DNA of 64,000 bases. It comes from Lycorma delicatula (lineage: Eukaryota; Arthropoda; Insecta; Hemiptera; Fulgoridae). Of the stretch, positions 11,600 to 22,796 are shown piece by piece. The position numbers were made by a program, and so were the translations under genes. Below the pieces are notes generated by a model. It searched no databases. It saw only the letters and a program-made list of their open reading frames with translations, and was not told the DNA's origin. The DNA lies in contig NC_134455.1 of the NCBI RefSeq assembly GCF_047948215.1, forward strand, positions 72,503,689 through 72,567,688, written 5' to 3'. Every line of letters starts with the position of its first letter. Position 1 is the stretch's first letter.

Positions 11600-11910
11600 G
11601 TTCCTTGATCTACAGGAATGCTGTCCTCTGCAGTTTATACAGGTAGGAGGCTCCTTACACGCTCTCCTTCGTGAACTTCAACACCGAAGATCCATATTTG
11701 CGGCCTCTCACACCTAACAGCGGTGTGTCCAAAGCGTTGGCATTTAAAGCATCGCATTGGTTGCGGGACAAATGCCCGCACATCCAACCGATGTATGCCC
11801 GCTCTTATCTTCTCCGGCAAAGTAGGCCGGTTAAATGTAGAACATGGGATTCTGAAGGGAGGACTTCGCCATTCCTTCTCATGTTCAACCTCCGACATTC
11901 TAATACTCCT
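11600..11910 (-). pseudogene. ORF1 CCHC zinc-knuckle segment, LINE copy 1
   Basis: Minus-strand reading shows CFKCQRFGHTAVRC, a C-x2-C-x4-H-x4-C knuckle, preceded by IHRLDVRAFVPQPMR. Further cysteine-rich sequence lies downstream toward 11600 in another frame (CINCRGQHSC). Zinc knuckles of this type bind the template RNA. The break between this frame and the following ORF1 segment marks at least one frameshift. Confidence 0.88.
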
Positions 11911-12059
11911 TGCGGCGCTAATTCTTCTACAATTTCCTGCTCCGTACAGTTATGAAGATCCTGACAGAACACAACACCCCTTGAGGTGTTGAGCGTGCCG
12001 TGGGGATCAACACGTACAGCTAGTTCTCCAATTTTTTTAAGACCTAGGATCTTCTGTGA

Positions 12060-12382
12060 CTGTATATCATTTACAGTCTCTACATGAAGTCCTGTGAATG
12101 TTTACCTAATTTCCTTAACAGGGCCTCCAGTACATTTTGTTATTTCTCGAGCGATGAGAAATAGACTCACCTTCGAGAAATTATGGTCTTCTTTTGTAAC
12201 AACTAAGTATTTTGGCTTTGGAACGTTGCTTTTGAAGAAAGGTTTTGCAAGCTTTTCCTAGCCTCAACTTCAATTTTACGAGATTTCGCGCTCTTTCTCC
12301 GTTTTGCCTCAGGCGAAACGGCTGGTTCTAGACGAGGGTGTTTCCGTGAACCCTCTGCCACGTTTGGTTGTTCAGTTTGCAT
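12060..12382 (-). pseudogene. ORF1 N-terminal segment, LINE copy 1
   Basis: The ATG at 12382-12380 starts a stretch collinear with the copy 2 ORF1 start at 24346. It shares VAEGSRKHPR and VSPEAKRRKS before frameshifting near 12250-12260. Homologous sequence continues in other frames to about 12060 (motif equivalent to ETVNDIQSQKILGLKKIGEL). The upstream ORF 12564-12328 overlaps the 5' UTR and is not conserved as a protein start between the copies. Confidence 0.75.
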
Positions 12383-12902
12383 GAACAGTTGATCCCTGCT
12401 GTAGTAAGGCTAGCCGCCGGGGTACACTTACACTCCAGGGCTACCAACCCTGGAGGTCCGTTCCGGTACTCCGGTGGAACCGGCATATGTCCTGGGAGAG
12501 AGCGGATGCGCAGTCTCTGCACTGACTCCAGGCCCTTACACACCGAAGCTTTCAGGGCTCCCACGCTCCGAACATGGGCACCTTAACTACATGCTTGCCA
12601 TCGCGGGGGGGCATGTGGACGACGAAAGGTCTCCGTTACACCTGCAAATAACTTTGACCGTGGCCGCCACATCGCCAGCTCTAAGGGCGGTATTAATCCA
12701 TTTCCATAATCGTTAAGAATTTCGTATCTGCAGGTGGCCGCAAAGTCCAGTCCTGTAATTCGGCCTATAGATGAAAAGCGGCCGAAAAAAGCATATCCGA
12801 GCAACAACACTCGGAAACCCGTTAGCCAGCTATATGTAATGTACTTAAGTACAGCTGTTGCCGCCCTGGACGTGGAACGTAGATGCTGTGTTCCGGACGT
12901 TA
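12383..12902 (-). other. 5' UTR of I-like LINE copy 1
   Basis: GC-rich noncoding sequence matching 24347-24875 of copy 2 over its whole length. Copies of such LINEs carry an internal promoter in the 5' UTR, so this is the likely promoter region, although no promoter motif was identified. The match ends at GGACGT (near 12901). Confidence 0.75.
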
Positions 12903-13827
12903 ATTATTTAAAATGAATAATAAATTTAAAATCATTATGTTATAAAAAATTTAATGAACTATTACAATTCTTTTATCTTTATGAATTATAAAATAACCAC
13001 TTTTTTGCTTTTTTTGGGGGATATACAAATTATATTAGAAAGATTTTGGTACATCGGATAGTTTAATGATGTACAGTTATTTGTAACGCCCACTTTTTTT
13101 ATGAAATAGTCTTTTTTTAATTAATATTAAAAAAATATATTATTTTTAATATTATTTTTCTTGTTCTGGTTTGTGTTTATTGTTTAATTATATTATGATC
13201 ACGTAGTTATATTTAAGTCGCTAATGATTATAATCGTGATGCGATTATAAATAAACGATGAAAAAAATGCTCAATACAGCAGAGTTGACCTGACATAGTC
13301 TAGTCCCATTGAACGTAAACAAGTCTGACGTGACGCTCTGTGCAACAGTCGAACAATGATATGCTCTAATACGAGATGATGGAATATGCCGAATACTCGC
13401 GGAGAATTCCGATTACTGATCATATGCCGACGCTGACAAGGACATATACGGCAATGAATTAGTTTAAGTAACTGACAAATTATTACATAAATTACTGTAA
13501 AGTGAAGCATAAACAGCAATTTCATAAAAGGTAATGTTTGTATCTACTTGAAAATTATTTATAAAGTTGATATTTACATATTTTTTTCCTATTTATAATT
13601 ACCAGAGTGATTGTTCTTTATCATATAACTAAACATATAGCAATTAATTAATCACTGGTTATAAAACGGGGGAAAAAATCCTATTTATTACCCTTCATGT
13701 TTCTATTAAATTCTCTTTCCATTAGGTTCATTGTTTTAAAAGATATTTTTGGTGTATCGTAAAACAGTTATGGAGAAATTAAATTTTTAACGATTAAGTA
13801 ATTTCTCATAATATGGTGTAACGTTTA

Positions 13828-13869
<42 letters not shown>

Positions 13870-13917
13870 TAGATATAATTATATTAAAATATAGGTGTAT
13901 TACGCATAATAGGTATT
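12903..13917. other. AT-rich stretch with a (TA)n(TG)n microsatellite
   Basis: No gene recognised. Positions 13828-13869 form a TA run passing into a TG run. The short ORFs here are chance. Confidence 0.7.
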
Positions 13918-14410
13918 GGTACTTACGTATTAACGCCCCCGCAGCTACAGCTTTATTTAAAAACAAAGTAGTCAATCGGATTTCGGTGGAAAATGGGCCG
14001 ATATAGCGTTTAACATAGATTCAAAACAGTCTCTTTATTAATTTTAATAAATGGTTATTTATATTTATTTATTTTATAAATATAATTTAACCAAACTTAA
14101 CCTACGCTCGCTTCGCTCGCTAACCTTGACTAATTAACAGGAGTGTTTTGATTATTTAAATAATAAATAATTCCAATAATTACTGAATTTATTAAATAAA
14201 TACTCAAAAAATTACAGTTTTAATTAGTCAAGGTTAGCGAAGGAAGCGAGCGTAGGTTAAGTTTGGTTAAATTATATTTATAAAATAAATAAATATAAAT
14301 AACCATTTATTAAAATTAATAAAGAGACTGTTCATTTTCCACCGAAATCCGATCGACTACTTTGTTTTTAAATAAAGCTGTAGCTGCGGTGGCGTTAATA
14401 CGTAAGTACC
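13918..14410. mobile_element. Foldback (long-palindrome) element, 493 bp
   Basis: Begins GGTACTTACGTATTAACG and ends CGTTAATACGTAAGTACC. The left arm 13918-14136 and the right arm 14220-14410 are almost perfectly complementary. The left arm contains about 27 extra bases (around 13995-14022) missing from the right. An 83-bp AT-rich spacer (14137-14219) separates the arms. The arms include CGCTCGCTTCGCTCGC near 14105. No coding capacity. This is the layout of a foldback transposon or long-TIR MITE. Confidence 0.85.
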
Positions 14411-15149
14411 CAAAAATCAAATAATGTTTACTTCCATGAAGACAATACTTTTATAAAATACATTAAAATAAAAGATAATAATTATCACATTAATTACACA
14501 GGAAATATTGTTTTCATCGGTTTGGCTAACCTGGAACAGGAACCACATTTACCACCAATAATTACGAAAACGATAGAAATTTTCAGTAAAATATTTGCAT
14601 TTGACTGGGCTAGATTAGGAGAAAATTAAAAGTCTTAGTAAATCATATTGATTCCCTTCACCAAATTACGCTTTCATCATCAACTGATATTGCACTTAGA
14701 TTATAATTGCAAAAAAATTAAAAATTTCTTTTAATTTCTTCCAAATTTTAATGCTGTCAAAGCTTAGAAAATATATAGGAAATCTCTGAGCTTTTTTGAA
14801 GAATTTATGGTGAACCAATCCGATGATATTAATCAAAATACAGGCTGTCACAAGTACGTACCTAAATATATTTTCTGAATATTTCTACTATTACTTTTTT
14901 TTGTCCTTTTTCTGGATTCAGGGAATGTTGAAACGTCAAAAGTTACAAAAACCCTATTTCTGAAAGTTTTGAAACGACCGACATACTTTCCCGTTATGGT
15001 ATGTATCCTGGTTCAGTAGCAATATTGCTATTTAGCTGGAAAAGTAAAAATCTCATCATCATTCCTGATTATTTTTTAATTATAACGTAATAGTGTACAC
15101 GCTGATATTTTTGTAGTTAATATTCCCATTTTTAGTACCTTTAGTTCAT
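14411..15149. other. AT-rich stretch, nothing recognised
   Basis: No ORF, repeat boundary or RNA gene that I can support. Confidence 0.6.
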
Positions 15150-15331
15150 ACTCGGTAAAAATCTTCAATGAAATCCTGATTGTTCTGTTATTGAAACTTT
15201 GATTTTTCTTAACAAATCAAAGTAGAACTTAAAACTTATTACTCGGTAAAAATCTTCAATGAAATCCTGATTGTTCTGTTATTGAAACTTTGATTTTTCT
15301 TAACAAATCAAAGTAGAACTTAAAACTTATT
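15150..15331. repeat. Perfect 91-bp tandem duplication
   Basis: 15150-15240 and 15241-15331 are identical by eye (both start ACTCGGTAAAAATCTTCAAT and end CTTAAAACTTATT). Lack of divergence implies a recent event, or an assembly duplication. Confidence 0.95.
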
Positions 15332-16730
15332 AACTTAATTGTGATAGTATGGCATAGATCAAACGTATTGCTGCTGTAGTAGGGTCCAATGATTTGTTGT
15401 ACCGATTTGGAGGATTTCAGTATTATGTCTATACCATTGTACAAAATTGGAAAACGAAATGAAGTAATGATGTAAAAATAAAAGTAAAACCATATGCCAT
15501 ATTTATTTTGTTTGCTACTGCAGGATCGTCGAACAAGATAACCAAATCATCTGTGAAGATGAAACAATCAGTAATCAACTGGCGTCGTTCTCATGTACCA
15601 ATTTGAAGCGACACTATTTACGCTTTAGAATCATTTCTTCGCTCGCGGATAATTTTTAAAATATATGTTTATTAATATTTTTCTCCCTACATTTCTGATT
15701 TTATCATCCACATAAAATTCTTTTAGTATTTTAAAAACAAATTATCAATCTAAAGAATCGTGTTTTTTTAAAGTCAACAAACTGTTTAACAGAATGCATT
15801 CGGTTCAAACTGATTACATTTTTTGTCTGAAAATCAATATGTTCTGTTCACTAAATTATCTAAAATAAAAAAATATAAATGAAATTGCATTAAAAAAACA
15901 TTTGTATCCTTTTTTTTGTTTTCGGGCCTATGAACCACATTTAACAATTTTTGTCTGTCTGCTTTCATTACTGCTAGAACTTTTTAAATTTCTTAGTAAC
16001 GGTAAGTTTCTTAGGAACCACTGTAAGGTATTAATTCAGAGAATGAATGAAGAGTAATCTTGTATACTTGTTTGGTATACAAGTGTAGTCTTGTTATGCC
16101 TGTTTTTAAAAATGCTAGAGCATCATCATTTGTTGTGTTTTACTTTTAAAAAGATATTAGCATGTCTATTCCTTCTTTTGTTTCTCTTGATACATTTATT
16201 TCTTCCGTAGCTAATTTAGAATCGTCAGGCGAGATAATTAAATTTTCTATGAAGACAAAATTCAATAATCATGCCGCGTATTCTTATGCAAATTTTGAAG
16301 AGAGTTCTGATTTTCTGTTGACATTAGTTTCTTTCTCGTGGATAACTTTTTCAAGATAAAATCGACTGAACTTTGGTACTCATCAGAAAATTCTTATGCT
16401 ATACTAAACGTGTTTTCAAAATTATATCCATTAACAAAATTTTTATCAAATTTGAAGTAATCTTAACGAATTTACAGTATTCTTTATTTTCAAATACCTT
16501 AGCAAATTTAAAATAAAACAACTAAATGAAGATTCGTCAGTAAAGTGAGTTCAGTGACATAAAAATAATTCTAAAATACCGTATATCTTTTATAATTATT
16601 CATAAATAAGAAATCAAGTATTCAAATGGTTTTACGGTTTATTTTTTCACAAGTAAAAATCTATCTGGTATGACAAAAAAGCATTGTAGATAGTATCATT
16701 TTTCTACAACCGTAATGGTAACATAACCTA
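15332..16730. other. AT-rich stretch, no gene recognised
   Basis: Only short chance ORFs, for example 16162-16359, which has no family resemblance. Confidence 0.6.
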
Positions 16731-16741
16731 AACTATATTGA

Positions 16742-16900
16742 AATGCCGGCCTCCGTGGCGCGAGTGGTAGCGTCTCGGCCTTTCATCCGGAGGTCCCGAG
16801 TTTGAATCCCGGTCAGGCATGACATTTTCACACACGCTACAATTCATTCATCTCATCCTCTAAAGAATGCCTAACGGTGGATCCGGAGGTTAAAAAAAAA
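16742..16900 (+). mobile_element. tRNA-derived SINE, family 2, complete with target duplication
   Basis: The 5' tRNA-like head carries an A box in GTGGCGCGAGTGGTAGC and a B box in GAGTTTGAATCCCGG. It continues into a tRNA-unrelated body (ATGACATTTTCACACACGC...) and ends in an A-rich tail at 16892-16900. An 11-bp direct repeat AACTATATTGA flanks it exactly at 16731-16741 and 16901-16911. Poly-A plus a target duplication shows LINE-mediated retroposition. It is a SINE rather than a tRNA gene, because the 3' acceptor half is absent. A partial second copy lies at 29950-30024 on the minus strand. Confidence 0.92.
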
Positions 16901-16911
16901 AACTATATTGA

Positions 16912-17693
16912 GGTACACAGCAGCAAACAGTATTGTTTCGTTCTTTAAATTTTGTTAATGACGATGACTGTCTGTATATTTATACTCAAGTTTGTTTAAA
17001 ACTCCGGTTTCAATGGGTTGAACAAAATGATTACAACATTTCAATTCAATTAAATTTTAAGAAAGTTTAAAGCGTATATAATTGAAATAAAATGGTTATT
17101 GTGTGAACAGTGCCGCATTTAATGAAGAACGTTTCGTATTTTACAACTTCGTGTAACTTAAAACAATATTTTGATTCACTGACTAAATCTTTTTTTTTAT
17201 GCATGTTCAGCTGCCCTGGGATCTGTTGATCAAACTTAAGGGCAAATATATATGTCCAAATAAGTATAATTCATATTATCAAAATTATAAAAAACTTCAT
17301 TTATAGAAACGAACACATCTCGCTTCATATCATCACTGTCTGCCATTTTCAATAAAAATGTATATCTAATGAACGGATTTAGAATATATTAATGAAATTT
17401 GATATATACCTTACAACATCTTTTATAAAATAAGTAAGTATGAAAATTTCAAAATGACAGATTCTTTAATCAATAATAATAATAGCTTCAAAATTATTCG
17501 TTTTCGAATAATGTTTTTAACTAATAGTTACTTCTTTTATTAAGAAAAAACTATACTCCATATTTGTTCGGTTGATAAATAGTTGAGTTATCTGTCTGAA
17601 GTTGTTATAGATCGTAAAATTTATGCAGTCATACAATTTTTTTTCCATTTTGACATTGTTCACTAACTGAATTGAAACAATGTTGTAATAACA
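16912..17693. other. AT-rich stretch, nothing recognised
   Basis: No coding or repeat feature supported. Confidence 0.55.
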
Positions 17694-17720
17694 ACAATAA
17701 TAATAATAATAATAATAATA
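17694..17720. repeat. (AAT)n microsatellite
   Basis: About nine tandem AAT units preceded by imperfect AAC units. Confidence 0.95.
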
Positions 17721-17805
17721 CCGGGACTAATATAGAACTGAAACTTTATGATAATTGAATGAAATTTAAAAATTCGTCTAAAGTCTATTTTTGTCACACG
17801 TAAAT

Positions 17806-17905
17806 TGTAATCACACGTCTCAGGAATGGTCAGCCTGAATCTGTACGACTACACATCATTTACATGTAATACATATCATCCTCATCTCACTGGGCCATGA
17901 GCGGG
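17806..17905 (+). repeat. 3' part of tRNA-derived SINE family 1
   Basis: ATCACACGTCTCAGGAATGG followed by TCAGCCTGAATCTGTACGAC and an ATACATATCATCCTCATC segment matches the body of the copy at 52-290. The tRNA-like head is missing, so this copy is 5' truncated or too diverged to see. Confidence 0.65.
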
Positions 17906-18780
17906 TTGTTTATTCTTCGCTATTGAACAGATTGCAACGTATACATTAGGAATAAAAAAAGATTTATCAAATTTCGAAATTCTAGTGATTTAATAGAAGA
18001 CTTTGTTTTCATTTTTTTAGTTGCAATTTCTTAGTAGTAAACTAAAATAAGTAGAAAATTCCCTCCGTTTAAACTTTTTTTGTAGTTGTATTTTGGGTTG
18101 CTGATTAAGACACGTACGCTTAGAGATTGTCTCATAGTTCCCAAGAGTGAAATTTAGAAAATAGCTTGAATTTTCCTTTAGTTTTTCCTTCACTCTGAAT
18201 TTTTCCTTTTTTATCACAATGGGAAACTCGTTCTTGAGATACTAGCTACTTGACAGAAAATCTTATTGTTTCACATTTTTCGTACTAAGCAAGTAATACA
18301 ATTTTATTTTATAATGAATATTTTATATAATTAAAAAAGTAGTACGTAATATAATATGTCTTATACAATTGTAATTTAAACAAAAAAAATAATTTTTTTT
18401 TCTTAAGTTGCTAAGACTAAAGATTTTTTTCATTACGTGCAGCTGTTATTAATAAAACAAAAACAAATTAATCGGTTATAATGTTTTCATTTGTGTTTGT
18501 CTGGTCATCAAGCACTTATAAGAGAATCAATTATAACAAAACTTGCTAAATTACTAATCTTAAGCTCCTTTTTCAAATCATATCTCTTTCATAAATTTAT
18601 AATTATGCTATATTTTTACTGCAGAAAGAGTGAATGTTTTCAGAATTTTTATTAGATCGTAGAGGGAGATGAGGCAAGATTATACATTTAACAAGATCAA
18701 AATATAGAATAGATTTTTTGAAATCTTAAGTTGGAAGGATACTGCCAACTTATATTATATATATATATATTAATATTAGC
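17906..18780. other. AT-rich stretch, nothing recognised
   Basis: No feature supported apart from a short TA run near 18755-18771. Confidence 0.55.
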
Positions 18781-18870
18781 TGCAGAGGCATACCGTAAGG
18801 CATGCCCTCCTCAGCCAGGCCCTCCGGGTGGGTTACCCTGGCGGACGGCGTCTCGTAGTGAGATTATCAG
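18781..18870. repeat. GC-rich repeat fragment of unknown type
   Basis: A sharply GC-richer 90-bp patch (CCTCCTCAGCCAGGCCCTCC and following) between a TA run and AT-rich sequence. Such patches elsewhere in the window are retroelement pieces. No protein motif is readable here. Confidence 0.4.
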
Positions 18871-19251
18871 GTGTTCAAAATTTATAACATCTTGTATAAA
18901 AATACCTTCTTTTTTTAATGATGAAAATTGATGTAATGAAAGTTAAATTAGAAACTGAACTTTAAAAATTGATACTAACGATTCGGGATTTTCCGCTACT
19001 ACTTTCCGGAGCCTACCTTTTGGTTATAGTTCATTATTTTATGAAGTGTAACAACATTTTTTGTGTAATACGACGTGTGTAGTGATTTCTTGTGAAAATT
19101 TATCTTATACCGAATATAACCAGGTATTATATTGTTGACTATATTATCTATAGAATATATTGTTTATTATCTTCGTTTTGTCTCAAGAAGGAATATGTTT
19201 ACTCCACGTCGTTTTTAAATAAGCGACATAGCCTTCCGTAGCGCGTTTGCT

Positions 19252-20387
19252 ATGGACCAGCTACAAGCTGATACTCCTAGCAACGGCGAATCATCGCATG
19301 AAAACAATAACCTACTATCTCGTGAAAATCCTAACATACAAGGTAATAGAAAACGAAGGCTTCTAAAGTGTTCTGACAGGGACCCTCGGAAATCGGCGTG
19401 ACGTAAATTAATCAGAGTGGACATTATCGATAACATGAGTGACTTTCATGAGCAGAGAGTGAAGTGATATTACGAATTTTAGTGAGGAAAATCCTCCTTG
19501 CCAAGCAATACCAGCATTGCGCATGCAAAACCAAAATGTCAATTGGCAGAACGATGAAATTGCAGTGGCAAATAAACGCCAATCCACAAATTATATTGAA
19601 CCTAATATTCGCGTCAAACCTTCTGAATCATCTACTTTTGCTGTTCATACGTCAAATAAATTTAGTCGATTCATGCCAAAACATTAAAACCTGACCTTTT
19701 GTAACAGGCGTTAATGCAGTAACTGAACTGAAAAATTTTCTTCCCATTAATTTCCTAATTGTATTGTTATTAAATACAAATTAACAACAATAAATCGGTC
19801 CACATGGTAAGAGTTCTGCCACCTGATATTGAAACATATAAAATTATTAGGTCAAAAATGATTGAAAACAATATCAGTCAGTGTACGTATAAACCTAAAC
19901 ATGAAAGAGCATATAATGGTAATGCGAGGCTTGCATCACTCTGAAGATAAATCAGTAATCATTGATGAATTGACGATGATATGCCACAAGGTTAGAAAGG
20001 TTACCAACGTTCTACATCGTCAAACGAAGGATCAGCTCCAACTTTATTTCGTAGAATTGGAGCCCAAATCTAATAATAAAAAAAAATTTGACGCGAGGTC
20101 TCTCAACTATACAATTGTAAGCTTTGAAGCTCTGTATATTAAAAGGAAGTGGTCCAATGCAAACGTTGTCAACGATTTGGGCATACCAAAAATCTACGCA
20201 ATCGCCCGCACCGTTGAGTAAAATGTGGTGCAGATCATGTCACAATAGTCTGTTCTAAGGCATCACAGGTTCTAGCTTCCTGTGTCAACTGCGGCGATCA
20301 ACACACCCATCGAGTTACAAATGGTGTAAAATTTATCAATAGTTTAGCTGAGGTCTATTCTCCCAAACCCGCCAAATCTTCCAGTCA
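19252..20387 (+). pseudogene. Jockey-type LINE ORF1 (gag-like), 5' portion
   Basis: Degraded ORF1 of a plus-strand Jockey-type retrotransposon. It starts with MDQLQADTPSNGESSHENNN at 19252 and soon meets stops and frameshifts. Further pieces: a linker including NIEPNIRVKPSESSTF-like sequence near 19590-19640, a long open block 19862-20221 with LHHSEDKSVIIDELT, RKVTNVLHRQTKDQLQLYFV and the SFEALYIK end of the pre-zinc-finger (PRE_C2HC-like) domain, then Cys/His sequence KCGADHVTIVCSK and CVNCGDQH near 20224-20310. The family normally carries three zinc knuckles; the first is missing. The gene breaks off at 20387/20398, where LINE copy 2 is inserted, and resumes at 24889. Confidence 0.82.
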
Positions 20388-20398
20388 CAAGTAATAAT
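20388..20398. repeat. Left target-site duplication of LINE copy 2
   Basis: CAAGTAATAAT, identical to 24889-24899. Confidence 0.93.
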
Positions 20399-21049
20399 TT
20401 TTTTTTTTTAATTTTTACGGGCATCGACTGCTAAGGTCATTAGCCCTCGTCACATTCTTTAAAAGAAATTACTATCACCATCTGGATCGTCATATGTAAG
20501 GGTGTAATAGGCCCTTACATTTTATTTAAAAACTCAAACAACACAAAACATTAAGACACAAAAGAGAAGTACAACACAGAAAACTTATGGGGTGTAAAGG
20601 GCCCCGATATTAAAATTTGAGATAAGGTTCTCAAAAGACCATGAAATCAAAAAATTTCAACCCATCATCAATACCACATCCTTCGTTCTTTCTTCTACGA
20701 GTCTCGTTTATAGTTTGTTTGAGCACCCTCGGGGCGACCAGAACCGCCGTTGAGCAGTATATCAGTCGTGCCAGGGTGCCGTGACAGTTGAATCCTTCTT
20801 ATATCAGGCCACAGGCATGCACGGCGTACACCCATAGCCTCGCGCCCTCAATCCACCCTTAAGGGTCCCCCATGCCATCATCGGACACACCCCGACTCAC
20901 TGCTCTTGAACGCAGATGAGCCAAAATGGCCTAGGCAAGAGGGCTACCTCCCGCCACTATACGTGCCACGCTTCGAGACTCCCTTATATAAATATAAAAC
21001 TACCGCTTAGAGATTCTTTTGTCACAGCTTTAAACTTTCATTTTATAGA

Positions 21050-21377
21050 CTATTAAGAAGTCCACTGGCGTATAAAAATGCAACTATATTTTCTTCATTT
21101 CCGTTATCCAGATCAGTAGTAATATTATTTGTAAGACGGAACCTCTTTCTGAGGTCCTCATATATGGTACACTCTTCTAATAGATGCTTGATTGTCAGTG
21201 TTTTATTACAAACACCGCACATTGGTCTCAGTGACCACGACCTAGTGACCAGACGTAGAATCTCCGATTCTAAGTCTGGTCACCGCTACTTGTTCACGGC
21301 GAGTCAACTTAAAGTCGCTTTTCCATTTATAAGAAGAAGTTTTTACTGAGTATAATTTTGTATTTAAACTCCTCCAT
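21050..21377 (-). pseudogene. ORF2 C-terminal tail of LINE copy 2, rearranged
   Basis: Collinear with 7864-8220 of copy 1. It shares NKWNGEWRSLNTKLYSVKTS- and LTRREQVAVTRLRIG-type sequence and the reverse complement of the zinc-motif codons near 21190-21230. At 21228-21275 a short segment is replaced by sequence containing GTGACCAGACG, partly an inverted copy of the adjacent TCTGGTCACC. This disrupts the reading frame next to the zinc motif. Confidence 0.7.
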
Positions 21378-21918
21378 TCACCATTCCACTTGTTTTTTAC
21401 TACAGACGAAGCTGCCAAAAAGGCAACAGTCTGCGATTTCATTACCTGTAATACCCGCATGCCCCGGAGTCCATAAAAATACGCATCGCTGTCCTCGTTG
21501 ATTTAGAACGTATAAAATGGACAGGATGTTTGCAATTAGGACATCCTTAATGTTCTTGTTCCGAATTGCGACAAGTGCATATATTAGCACATATTAGCAC
21601 TCTCTCTTCGCAATAGTGTTCAGTATAGCGAAGAGCTTGCTGAATTGCAGTGAGTTCTGCCGTGTAGACACTGGCCACATCTGGCAGTTTCCAAAAGTGG
21701 GCTTCTCCATTTACATATATTGAGCATCCAACACCATGTTCGGTTTTAGAACCGTCAGTATAAATTCTAATATGTTCTTTGTAACTACTGACGGTTGCTA
21801 AAAATTCCTGTTGGATGATCACTGCTGGTTTCTTTTTTATTTCTCCTTGAGAGAGATCCAACCTTGTATTTACCGCTGGCAAGAGCCATGGCGGTATTTC
21901 TCTAGCAGAAATTGCCAA
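21378..21918 (-). pseudogene. RNase H domain of LINE copy 2
   Basis: Two overlapping frames (21918-21547 and 21590-21378) together hold a nearly complete RNase H domain. IRIYTDGSKTEHGVGCSIYV carries the first Asp, SVYTAELTAIQQALRY the Glu, and FLWTPGHAGITGNEIAD the late His/Asp motif. In this LINE group RNase H removes the RNA strand of the cDNA hybrid. A frameshift lies near 21550-21590, and the segment with the central catalytic Asp is short or lost (LICANICTC where LICTDSLS-like sequence is expected). Dead, but more complete than copy 1. Confidence 0.88.
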
Positions 21919-21936
21919 TGTATCTGGAATGGCAAT

Positions 21937-22326
21937 TTAGTATTTACTTCTTAATTCGTGGTACCTAATTCCGGCTGGTCTGGAATAGGTCGCACGACGA
22001 TCGTATAATGCAGCCATAGGATGGTTGTTGAAAAGTTTATTATTTATATGGGCAGGATAAGCCCATATATTTGCTGCGTATCTTAGTAAAAAAATCTCTC
22101 TTCTATAATGTAGTGGCATTATTCCGGCTTCAGACATCAGACTAGCCGCCGGACTTGTGGGGAAAGCGCCTGTTGCATATCTTATTCCGCTATTATGAAC
22201 TACGTCTAACTTTTTTAAATGCGACTTTCTAGCGGATGAATATACGATACATCCGTAGTCTAGTTTAGATTGAACGAATGTTTTATACAATCTCAATAAT
22301 GTCTCTTTGTCTGATCGATAGGGCAT
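21937..22326 (-). pseudogene. RT C-terminal / connection region of LINE copy 2
   Basis: 130 open codons: ETLLRLYKTFVQSKLDYGCI, YSSARKSHLKKLDVVHNSGI, ATGAFPTSPAASLMSEAGIM, LHYRREIFLLRYAANIW. This is the conserved stretch between the RT thumb and RNase H in I/Jockey elements. The catalytic RT motifs upstream are deleted. The open frame begins at the deletion junction, so its first Met is not a genuine start. Confidence 0.85.
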
Positions 22327-22796
22327 TCGGTGCTATCGATCCGCGTATAAGTGCAAGATCTATACAGGACGTCGATCCATCTCTGGCACTGAAAAAGGTT
22401 CCTGATCTATCGTTTAAAATAATAAGTTCTGAATTCATCAGGAACCTTTCCAGTTCTCTTCCGCGGGGATCTACTCGATCCGATTATGAGCATTAAAGTC
22501 ACCCACCAGTAAAACAGGTATAGGTAAAACAGGCTTGCAGGTTTGTATTTAGATCAACAGCTTCGGCGGTAGCTCTGGTCGATGTTAGTATAGCTACTCC
22601 ACCTCTAACTCTAATATTTGGCGGTTGATCTTGCCGAAATGTATCATATCCTTTTGGATTAAAATTTTAATTTCGGTTGAAATGCGTTTCTTGCAGACAT
22701 ATACAAATCGGGTCTACATCATGTACCAAGCGTTGGAGCTCATGGATGTTTGAAAAACATCCATTGATGTTCCATTGTACTATCGACTCGCTAACT
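22327..22796 (-). pseudogene. Endonuclease remnants of LINE copy 2
   Basis: Nucleotide similarity to copy 1 endonuclease positions 10346-10490 and 10600-10865 (for example AAGTGCAAGATCTATACAGG and GGGTCTACATCATGTACCAA). The two blocks are joined with about 90 bp missing relative to copy 1. Copy 2 carries about 50 bp (22435-22485) that copy 1 lacks. Confidence 0.75.

Larger units (their letters stand above)
7222..12902 (-). mobile_element. I-like (I/Jockey group) LINE, copy 1, about 5.7 kb
   Basis: A minus-strand non-LTR retrotransposon. From 5' (right) to 3' (left) it holds a GC-rich 5' UTR (12902-12383), ORF1 with a CCHC knuckle, ORF2 with apurinic endonuclease, reverse transcriptase, an RNase H remnant and a C-terminal zinc motif, then a 3' UTR and A-tail (T-rich on plus, 7222-7235). 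It is collinear with copy 2 at 20399-24888, which defines the ends. The combination of CCHC gag, APE endonuclease, RT and RNase H points to the I/Nimb-like side of the Jockey/I superfamily; exact clade assignment needs a tree. The 5' end stops about 20 bp short of copy 2. Frameshifts, a deletion at the RNase H and an altered RT active site make it non-autonomous. I could not find a convincing target-site duplication. Confidence 0.9.

Noticed and set aside
12328..12564. 78-codon minus-strand ORF overlapping the LINE ORF1 start
   Set aside because: It lies mostly in the 5' UTR of LINE copy 1 and is not preserved as an ORF in copy 2.
16742..16815. Possible functional tRNA gene
   Set aside because: A and B boxes are present, but the sequence continues into a tRNA-unrelated body with an A-tail and target duplication, so it is a SINE.
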